Origin: an uncultured Methanobrevibacter sp.
Lineage (GTDB): Archaea > Methanobacteriota > Methanobacteria > Methanobacteriales > Methanobacteriaceae
NCBI RefSeq assembly: GCF_937881195.1
Contig: NZ_CALGFC010000042.1
Span: forward strand, 1-37,720
DNA: 37,720 bases
Direction: 5' to 3'
Shown here: piece after piece, positions 31,736 to 37,720 of the stretch
Position numbering within the stretch: position 1 is the stretch's first letter
Layout of the letters: every line of letters begins with the position of its first letter
The notes under the pieces: generated by a model
What the model was told of the DNA's origin: nothing
Seen by the model: only the letters and a program-made list of their open reading frames with translations
Database searches by the model: none
Made by a program: the position numbers and the translations under genes

Positions 31736-32503
31736 ATGGAATTTATGAAACCAATATATCAACTTTATGAATGGTATATATCAAGAGGGCTAGATCATTA
31801 TACTATGCCCAAGCATATAGCTATAATCATGGATGGTAATAGGAGATACTCTAGAGTCCAAGGTAATATCAATGTTATTAAAGGGCATGAAATTGGTGTT
31901 GATACACTAGAGAAAGTTCTTGACTGGAGTATTGATTTAGGAATTGAAATTGTGACTGCTTATGCGTTTTCAACAGAGAATTTTAATCGGCCTAAAGAAG
32001 AAGTAGAAGGTCTTATGAATTTGTTTGTTAAAAATTTTAAAAGAATAGTTGCTCATGAAAAAATTCATAAAAATGAGGTTAAAGTTAAGGTAGTTGGAAG
32101 ACTAGATCTTTTACCTGAAAATGTAAGGGATGCAATTCTTGAAGCTGAAGAATCTACTGCTCATTACAACAAAAAACTTTTTAATTTAGCTATTGGATAT
32201 GATGGAAGGCTTGAAATAGTTGATGCAATAAAAAAAATAGTTAAAGAAGTTGAAGAAGGTAAAATTACTAGGGATGAGATTGACGAAAAAACAGTTAGTG
32301 ATAATCTGTATACTGCAGGGCTTGAAGATCCTAATTTAATCATTCGTACAAGCGGGGAAGAGAGATTGAGTGGATTTCTTTTATGGCAATCTTCCTATTC
32401 TGAATTATATTTTTGTGATAGTTTGTGGCCTGAATTAAGAAAAGTAGATTTTTTAAGAGCTATTCGAGATTATCAACAAAGAGAAAGGAGATATGGGACC
32501 TAA
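31736..32503 (+). CDS. uppS: Cis-polyprenyl diphosphate synthase (UppS family)
   Basis: The enzyme elongates an allylic diphosphate with isopentenyl diphosphate in cis to make the long polyprenyl carrier used for pseudomurein and glycan precursors. The 255-residue protein has the catalytic Asp in AIIMDGNRRYSR (D33), GHEIGVDTLEKVLDW, AYAFSTENFNRPKEEV and the IPP-binding end LIIRTSGEERLSGFLLWQSSYSELYF. These are the conserved regions of the family, so it should be active. The chain length of the product cannot be read from the sequence. AAAGGT precedes the ATG with suitable spacing. tatD follows after 60 bp. The MraY-like protein at 3287 is a likely user of the product. Confidence 0.96.
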   Translation: MEFMKPIYQLYEWYISRGLDHYTMPKHIAIIMDGNRRYSRVQGNINVIKGHEIGVDTLEKVLDWSIDLGIEIVTAYAFSTENFNRPKEEVEGLMNLFVKNFKRIVAHEKIHKNEVKVKVVGRLDLLPENVRDAILEAEESTAHYNKKLFNLAIGYDGRLEIVDAIKKIVKEVEEGKITRDEIDEKTVSDNLYTAGLEDPNLIIRTSGEERLSGFLLWQSSYSELYFCDSLWPELRKVDFLRAIRDYQQRERRYGT

Positions 32504-32563
32504 AAAATTATTAATTATTTTTAATTTTTTTAAAATTTTTATAATCATTACTGAGGGATTTTA

Positions 32564-33322
32564 ATGATAGATGTTCATTGCCATGTTGATTTTGAACAAT
32601 TTGATGAGGATAGAGATCAAATAATAAAAAATGCAAAGAAAAATCTTACTGCAATAATAAACTCTGGAACTAGCATTGAGGGAAATGAAAGAGCACTCAA
32701 TCTTTCAAAACAGAATAATAACTTTATTTATCCTACTTTTGGTTTTCATCCAGTTGGTTCTGGAAAAATAAGTGATGAAGACTTAAATTTATCAATTAAT
32801 CAAATGATAAATCATATTGATGATATCCTTGCCATTGGAGAAGTAGGAATGGATTATTTTTATGTTAAAAATAAATTAGAGAGGGCTAAACAAGGAGAAA
32901 CATTTAAAAAATTTGTGGAGTTAGCTAATGAATATAAAAAACCTTTAATTATTCATGCTAGAGATTGTGAAAGAAAAGCATTTAATATAGTTAAAGAATA
33001 TGATAATATCCCCAGTGTTGTATTTCACTGTTATAGTGGTAGCTTAAAAACAGCTAAAAAATTAATAGATGAGGGCTATTATGCATCAATTTCAACTATG
33101 ATATGCTATTCAAAACATCATCAAGATTTATTTAAGGAAATACCTCTTGAAAATATTTTAACTGAGACAGATAGCCCTTATCTTGCTCCAAATAGGGAAG
33201 ATAGAAATGAACCTTCTAATGTGAAATTTGTAGTAAAAAAGTTAGCTGAAATAAAGGAAGAATCCTTTGATTATATTGATAAATTTACTGAAAAATCAGC
33301 TAAAAGTGTTTTTGGGATTTAA
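32564..33322 (+). CDS. TatD family metal-dependent hydrolase
   Basis: The 252-residue protein is a TIM-barrel amidohydrolase-type enzyme of the TatD family, which act as DNases or other phosphoesterases. Metal ligands are visible in order: H5-x-H7 (DVHCHVDF), AIGEVGMDYF (Glu), PLIIHARDCE, VVFHCYSGS and the final TETDSPYLAP (Asp). All four family blocks are present, so the enzyme is probably active. The natural substrate in archaea is not established. GAGGG precedes the ATG. It follows uppS closely on the same strand and is probably co-transcribed, without a clear functional link. Confidence 0.93.
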   Translation: MIDVHCHVDFEQFDEDRDQIIKNAKKNLTAIINSGTSIEGNERALNLSKQNNNFIYPTFGFHPVGSGKISDEDLNLSINQMINHIDDILAIGEVGMDYFYVKNKLERAKQGETFKKFVELANEYKKPLIIHARDCERKAFNIVKEYDNIPSVVFHCYSGSLKTAKKLIDEGYYASISTMICYSKHHQDLFKEIPLENILTETDSPYLAPNREDRNEPSNVKFVVKKLAEIKEESFDYIDKFTEKSAKSVFGI

Positions 33323-33470
33323 ACAATTATTTAGATATTTTTTATTCAATAATTCTTTTTTAGACAATGAACTAATTAATATAAACTTTTCAAATATTTA
33401 TCTTTTTGTTATTTTTATTTATTTCTAATTATTTTTTATTATTTTTTATTATTTTAATTCATCTTTACCT

Positions 33471-33640
33471 ATTTTTACTTATTTTTACTTATTTTTAGTT
33501 ATTTTTACCTATTTTTACTTATTTTTACTTATTTTTAGTTATTTTTACTTATTTTTAGTTATTTTTACTTATTTTTAGTTATTTTTACCTATTTTTAGTT
33601 ATTTTTACCTATTTTTAGTTATTTTTACCTATTTTTAGTT
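33471..33640. repeat. Decamer tandem array ATTTTTANYT, 17 copies
   Basis: Seventeen exact 10-nt units run without interruption, all ATTTTTA followed by CTT, GTT or CCT. The endings follow the order CTT, CTT, GTT, CCT, CTT, CTT, GTT, CTT, GTT, CTT, GTT, then CCT, GTT three times. A degenerate unit (ATTTTGGATT) follows and T-rich relatives precede. Each unit places a five-T tract once per helical turn, which should make the DNA strongly bent. The array ends 75 bp upstream of the adhesin TATA box. Confidence 0.95.
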
Positions 33641-33689
33641 ATTTTGGATTATGTGATTATTTTTTATTTTATCAAATGTTTTATTTGGG

Positions 33690-33701
33690 ACGAATGTTCG
33701 T
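33690..33701. promoter_or_regulatory. Palindromic candidate operator upstream of the adhesin TATA box
   Basis: ACGAATGTTCGT has five-base inverted arms (ACGAA/TTCGT) around TG. It lies 14 bp before the TATA box and is G/C-rich for this region. A further ACGAAAAT overlaps the BRE, and GAACGTTTTC lies downstream at 33765. The position fits a regulator that affects TBP/TFB binding. No cognate regulator can be named. Confidence 0.4.
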
Positions 33702-33708
33702 TCTTTTA

Positions 33709-33724
33709 CGAAAATATTTATATA
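33709..33724 (+). promoter_or_regulatory. BRE/TATA promoter of the adhesin gene
   Basis: CGAAAAT (BRE-like, purine-rich) is followed by ATTTATATA at 33716-33724. Transcription would begin near 33745-33750, leaving a leader of about 75 nt before the TTG start at 33824. Confidence 0.55.
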
Positions 33725-33823
33725 GTTAATTGTTTATTATTATTGTATGGAAAATGTTTTGAGTGAACGTTTTCTAGAGATATTTTAAATATTATTTATT
33801 TGATGTAAAAGGAGGTGAAAATC

Positions 33824-36049
33824 TTGAAAAGCAAAATAATTCGAGAAAATAGATTTTTGAAGGAAAATTATAAGCACATTATTATATTAACACTTTTAAT
33901 GGTAACATTATTATTTGGTTTATCAACAACTAGTGCAGCAAATAATACAATATCTGATAGTGATGTTGGAGGTATTGCTCAAGGTATAATCAATACAGGT
34001 AATGGTGATACATTGTTTTTACAACCAGGTAAATATATTGGAAATAACAATACCAATATAGTAATTAACAAAAGTTTAACAATACAAGGCAATGGATCAT
34101 CAAATAGTGTTATTATCGATGCACAAAAAAACAATGGAATATTCTTCATAAACAATAATACTATAAAATTCATTAATATAACATTTATAAACGGAAATAC
34201 AACTAATGATGGTGCTGCTATCAGAAACAATAATTTTGCAAATATAACAGTCATAAACTGTGAATTTATTAATAACGCAGCTAAGGGCTATGGTGGTGCT
34301 ATTTGTAATGAAGGTCCTAATTTCAAAGTGATAAATTGTACTTTCACAAACAGCACATCCGCTGGTAGCCATAGTGGAGGAGCTATAAGAAATCAAGGAA
34401 ACAACTTTACAGTAATAAATAGTACTTTTATAAACAATGAAGCAGATGGTGGTGGTGCTATCTTTGATATGAGTTATAATTTCACATTAATAAATAGTAA
34501 TTTCATAAATAACTTAGTTAGGAATTATGGTGGTGCTATTATGCATTTTGGAAGTTATAATTTCATAATAATAAATAGTACTTTCACAAAAAACACGGCT
34601 ACATGGGGTGGTGTTATTTTTGGTCAAGGTAGTGATGGAGTTACAATAATAAATAGTAATTTCACAAAAAATAATGCAACTGCTATCGGTAGTGGTGGAG
34701 GTGTTATTTATAGTGATGATAATAATTATATGATAATAGACAGTACTTTTATAAATAATACTGCTAGAAATTATGGTGGTGCTATTCATAATATTCGTAA
34801 TTTAGGTGGTGTTAATTTCACTGTAATAAATAGTACTTTCATAAATAACACAGTATCTACTAGTGGAGGGGCTATATATCATGGTAATGGTGCCTATAAT
34901 TTGAAAATAATAAATTCTACTTTTATTAATAATGCAGCAGGATATGGTGGTGCTATCTACAATCAAGGTAATAGTTCTATAATAACAAATAGTAATTTCA
35001 CTAACAATATGGCTGAACTTAGAGGAGGTGCTATTAATAACAATAGAAATCTTATTTTAACTGATTCTAATTTCAAAAATAATAACGCAGAAAATGGTGG
35101 CGTTATTTATAATAATGCAAATTCTAATCTAACTCTTTCTAGTAATATCATGATTAATAATTCTGCAACTTTGGGGTCTATGATTTATAATTCTGGCAAT
35201 ATTGGTGTTTTAAATTTAACCTATATCAATAACTCTACAACTAATTTAACTAATGGTACTTATGTGATTTTAAATGTTACTTTAACTGACGATATGGGTA
35301 ATACTGTCACAGGACAAAACATAACATTCTATGTAAATGGGATATTTATTGGAAGTTTAGAATCAATTGAAGGCCATGCTAATATTAATTATGTTGTTAT
35401 AGGAAAAGAAGGCGATTTATTTTCTGTTAATGGTTATTATAATGGAATTGGAAACTATGGAATAATCACTAATGAAGGACAATTAAGAATCATTTTAATA
35501 GCTACTAATTCCACTATAAATGCTCCGAATACTAATGTAGGTAAGAATATTATTATTAGTGGTGTTGCTGTAGATGTAGATGGAAATCCATTAGTTAATG
35601 TTCAGCTTGATGTTATTATTGATGGTGTAGTTTATAATCTAATAACTAATAATGTAGGTGAATGGAGCATAGCTTATAATCCCAAATATGAAGGCTATAT
35701 TAAGGTTCAAGTATATTATGTAGGAAATGATTCACATTATGGTTTTGTTAATTCTACAACTTTTAATGTAGTAAAAAATCCTATTGATCCAGACAATGGT
35801 TCAGATAACGGTTCTGATAACGGTTCTGATGTGGGTTTAAACAATGGATCCGATATGGATCCAGGTAATTATCCTATTGATAATCAAAACTATAACTTTA
35901 CTACTAAAACACATTTTTCAACTCAACATGAAAGCAATTCAAATGCTAACAATAAATCTACTATGAAAGTTACTGGAATTCCTATTACCTCTATTTTAGT
36001 ACTATTAATTTTTATTAGTATACTATCTATTAGAAGAAAAAAAAATTAA
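33824..36049 (+). CDS. Adhesin-like surface protein, beta-helix repeats with C-terminal membrane anchor
   Basis: This protein of about 741 residues has a basic N-terminus and a signal peptide (HIIILTLLMVTLLFGLSTTSAA). A right-handed parallel beta-helix follows, with repeats of about 25-30 residues built on N(S/C)xFxNN and GGAI, to about residue 460. Next come Ig-like/bacterial-Ig-type domains (about 470-545 and 560-655), a DNGSDNGSD linker, and a C-terminal helix (ITSILVLLIFISILSI) before RRKKN. This is the layout of the adhesin-like proteins common in Methanobrevibacter, probably used for attachment. The open frame can start at GTG 33815, but that lies inside the Shine-Dalgarno GGAGGTG, so the TTG at 33824, six bases after it, was chosen. 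The tandem DNA repeats within the gene favour recombination-driven length change. Confidence 0.9.
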   Translation: MKSKIIRENRFLKENYKHIIILTLLMVTLLFGLSTTSAANNTISDSDVGGIAQGIINTGNGDTLFLQPGKYIGNNNTNIVINKSLTIQGNGSSNSVIIDAQKNNGIFFINNNTIKFINITFINGNTTNDGAAIRNNNFANITVINCEFINNAAKGYGGAICNEGPNFKVINCTFTNSTSAGSHSGGAIRNQGNNFTVINSTFINNEADGGGAIFDMSYNFTLINSNFINNLVRNYGGAIMHFGSYNFIIINSTFTKNTATWGGVIFGQGSDGVTIINSNFTKNNATAIGSGGGVIYSDDNNYMIIDSTFINNTARNYGGAIHNIRNLGGVNFTVINSTFINNTVSTSGGAIYHGNGAYNLKIINSTFINNAAGYGGAIYNQGNSSIITNSNFTNNMAELRGGAINNNRNLILTDSNFKNNNAENGGVIYNNANSNLTLSSNIMINNSATLGSMIYNSGNIGVLNLTYINNSTTNLTNGTYVILNVTLTDDMGNTVTGQNITFYVNGIFIGSLESIEGHANINYVVIGKEGDLFSVNGYYNGIGNYGIITNEGQLRIILIATNSTINAPNTNVGKNIIISGVAVDVDGNPLVNVQLDVIIDGVVYNLITNNVGEWSIAYNPKYEGYIKVQVYYVGNDSHYGFVNSTTFNVVKNPIDPDNGSDNGSDNGSDVGLNNGSDMDPGNYPIDNQNYNFTTKTHFSTQHESNSNANNKSTMKVTGIPITSILVLLIFISILSIRRKKN

Positions 36050-36058
36050 ACATTTTTT

Positions 36059-36081
36059 AAACTCTTTATTTTTTAGAGTTT
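36059..36081 (+). terminator. Hairpin terminator of the adhesin gene
   Basis: AAACTCT (36059-36065) and AGAGTTT (36075-36081) form a perfect 7-bp stem with a nine-base loop, followed by CTTATTTTTTTATT. It begins ten bases after the stop codon. Confidence 0.65.
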
Positions 36082-36134
36082 CTTATTTTTTTATTATTAT
36101 TTATTAATTATATAACTTACTTCAAATTTTTAAC

Positions 36135-37532
36135 TTATTTTGTAGCAGAAGTTCCAGCTAAATATCCTGTTGAAAAAGCTATTTGTAAATTATATCCTCC
36201 AGTTGGGCCATAACTTTCAAGTAATTCTCCTGCAAAAAAAAGGTTTTTACAATTTTTTAATTTGGATTCCATAGTTTTGGAGTTTATTTCATCAATATTG
36301 GCTCCACCACAGCTAATCATAGCAGATTTTTCAGGTAAACTTTTTATTTTTATTTGGAAACTTTTGATATTATTTATTATTTTATTTTTATCTTTTTTAG
36401 TCAGATTACTAAGTGTTTTATTTCCACTAACACCAATTTTATTTAAAAAAAAGTCTATAAATCTATTTCTTAGATAATATTTTAAATAATTTTTAACCAT
36501 AGTTTTTCCATTATTTTGAGAATCAACGATTATTTTTTCATTTAATTCTTCTTCTGTCATATTAGGTAACATATCTAAATAAATGCATATATCTTCTAGT
36601 TCTATTTCTTCATGGCTAAATTTTTCAGAATTTTTGTCTTTAGAAAAATTATAATCTTTAGAAATATAGTTACTAATATCTAATATACCTGGGCCTGATA
36701 AACCAAAATGAGTGATTAAAACATTTCCTTTAGAAGTAATTTTTTGATTATTTTTAGTTTTATATAGAACTGAAATATTTTCTAAACTTATTCCTGCTAA
36801 TTTTTTTAAAAAAGCATCTTCTATTTTTAATGGAATAGCTCCAGGGTATATCTGGGAAATAGAGTGTCCTAAATTAGCAGCTATATTATATCCTTCTCCA
36901 TTTGATCCAGTTTGAGGATAGCTATCTCCTCCAGTAGCTAAAATAACTTTTTCAGCATAAATTGTTTTTTTGTTTGTTTCTATAATGAAATCATTATTGT
37001 CTCTACTTTTACTATCCTCATTATTAACTTCATTAATTTCATTAATTTCATTATTTTTATTATTTTCATTATTTTTATTAATTTCAAAAATATTATTTTT
37101 ATTTTTTGAAATATTTTTCACATGGTTATTTAATAAAATATCTATATTAAGTTCTGATAAATATTCTTTTAGAATCAAAAGAATAGAATTAGCATCATCA
37201 GTTATAGGAAAACATCGACCATTTTCTTCTTCTTTAAACTCCAATCCTTTTTTTTCAAAAATAGATAATAATTTTTCATTATCTAATGCATACAAACTAT
37301 GTTTTAAGAATATTTTATCTTCTTTTCTTAATTTTTCTAGGAATTTTTTAGTAGGTTTAAGATTAGTTATATTACATCTTCCTCCTCCAGTTAAAAGCAA
37401 TTTTTTTCCTAAATATTCATTTTTTTCAATTAAAATTACATTTTTAGGTTTTTTCAATTCTTTTGCTGAGGATATTGCAGCCATCATGCCTGCAGGCCCA
37501 CCACCTATTATTGCTATTTTATATTTTTTCAT
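36135..37532 (-). CDS. HI0933-type FAD-dependent flavoprotein (BaiN/YhiN-like)
   Basis: The 465-residue protein is a two-dinucleotide-binding-domain flavoprotein of the HI0933 family, whose physiological substrate is mostly unknown; some members reduce steroid or other C=C bonds. The FAD-binding motif is IAIIGGGPAGMMAA (7-19), followed by GKKLLLTGGGRCNITN (42-57), a family hallmark, ATGGDSYPQTGS (199-210) and the C-terminal LFFAGELLESYGPTGGYNLQIAFSTG. All family blocks are present. Residues about 151-181 are an Asn/Glu/Lys-rich low-complexity insertion between two conserved parts. GTGA four bases before the ATG supports the start. It is alone on the minus strand at the right edge. Confidence 0.9.
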   Translation of the reverse strand: MKKYKIAIIGGGPAGMMAAISSAKELKKPKNVILIEKNEYLGKKLLLTGGGRCNITNLKPTKKFLEKLRKEDKIFLKHSLYALDNEKLLSIFEKKGLEFKEEENGRCFPITDDANSILLILKEYLSELNIDILLNNHVKNISKNKNNIFEINKNNENNKNNEINEINEVNNEDSKSRDNNDFIIETNKKTIYAEKVILATGGDSYPQTGSNGEGYNIAANLGHSISQIYPGAIPLKIEDAFLKKLAGISLENISVLYKTKNNQKITSKGNVLITHFGLSGPGILDISNYISKDYNFSKDKNSEKFSHEEIELEDICIYLDMLPNMTEEELNEKIIVDSQNNGKTMVKNYLKYYLRNRFIDFFLNKIGVSGNKTLSNLTKKDKNKIINNIKSFQIKIKSLPEKSAMISCGGANIDEINSKTMESKLKNCKNLFFAGELLESYGPTGGYNLQIAFSTGYLAGTSATK

Positions 37533-37720
37533 TATTTCACTTTGAAATTGATTAAGCTATTTATATTTATAATTTTTGTATAAGAACATTATTAATGGAT
37601 TTTAATATTAATTTAATTATATTTTAATTCAATTATATTTTATATTATATTGTTAAAATATAAGTATTATAATTAATTTAAAAATATCATTTAGAATATT
37701 AGCATTATAATTAATTTAAA

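Larger units (their letters stand above)
33323..33823. other. Regulatory region of the adhesin gene with decamer array
   Basis: This 501-bp gap between tatD and the adhesin gene holds, in order, T-rich sequence that may end the tatD transcript, the decamer array at 33471-33640, a 12-bp palindrome at 33690-33701, a TATA box at 33716-33724 and GGAGGTG at 33811-33817. The predicted leader is about 75-80 nt. Confidence 0.65.

Noticed and set aside
33471..33640. Decamer array as a CRISPR-like array
   Set aside because: Units are contiguous 10-mers without spacers, and no cas gene is in the window.
34100..34789. Antisense frames across the adhesin repeats
   Set aside because: Ser/Thr/Ile-rich translations produced by the repeated codons of the beta-helix on the coding strand.
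36970..37545. 191-codon plus-strand frame antisense to the HI0933 flavoprotein
   Set aside because: Leu/Ser/Phe-rich shadow of a low-complexity insert and of a well-conserved FAD domain on the other strand. No start signal.

Overview
This window is from a very AT-rich archaeal chromosome, most likely a methanogen of the order Methanobacteriales and close to Methanobrevibacter. The evidence is the gene set: the methanogenesis-marker protein MtxX, the archaeal aromatic-acid route (AroA'/AroB'), archaeal pantoate kinase, both subunits of the archaeal/eukaryal primase, two surface proteins with pseudomurein-binding repeats, a beta-helix adhesin with a C-terminal membrane anchor, and class III (pilin-like) signal peptides. 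The species is not claimed. No rRNA, tRNA, CRISPR array, transposase or phage gene was seen.

Layout. 1-3.2 kb: a hexamer microsatellite, a DUF166 iron-sulfur protein, an unknown small protein and a pair of pilin-like proteins. 3.3-9.1 kb, minus strand: a MraY/GPT-type sugar-phosphate transferase, a small double helix-turn-helix protein, a DUF530 protein and methionyl-tRNA synthetase. 9.6-12.7 kb, plus strand: primase large subunit, primase small subunit and a GNAT acetyltransferase. 12.8-19.1 kb, minus strand: CCA-adding enzyme, ThpR, AroB', AroA', a methyltransferase and pantoate kinase. 19.6-20.3 kb: a PHP-domain protein. 20.5-24.8 kb, minus strand: tandem paralogous pseudomurein-binding transglutaminase-like proteins, then ArfC for flavin/F420 synthesis. 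26.4-28.9 kb, plus strand: a carboxymuconolactone-decarboxylase-like protein, CbiC and HemL, which points to tetrapyrrole synthesis. 29.4-30.1 kb: a DUF4012/LCP-like membrane protein. 30.5-36.0 kb, plus strand: MtxX, UppS, TatD and a large adhesin. 36.1-37.5 kb: a HI0933-type flavoprotein.

Two themes link many of the genes. One is the cell surface: UppS makes the polyprenyl carrier, the MraY-like enzyme loads it, the PMBR/transglutaminase pair probably binds or remodels pseudomurein, and the adhesin, pilin-like proteins and DUF4012 protein lie at or outside the membrane. The other is cofactor and precursor supply (aromatics, CoA, flavin/F420, corrinoid/F430).

The most interesting signals are: (1) the primase small subunit has no ATG, GTG or TTG near its conserved N-terminus, and its frame opens at an ATT codon placed after a Shine-Dalgarno sequence exactly as ATG is in two other genes here; (2) a second, weaker ATT-start candidate in one pseudomurein-binding protein; (3) seventeen tandem 10-bp repeats with helically phased T-tracts just upstream of the adhesin promoter; and (4) Asn/Lys/Glu-rich low-complexity insertions in several conserved housekeeping enzymes. 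Start codons were reassigned in several genes using Shine-Dalgarno spacing, and the reason is given in each entry.
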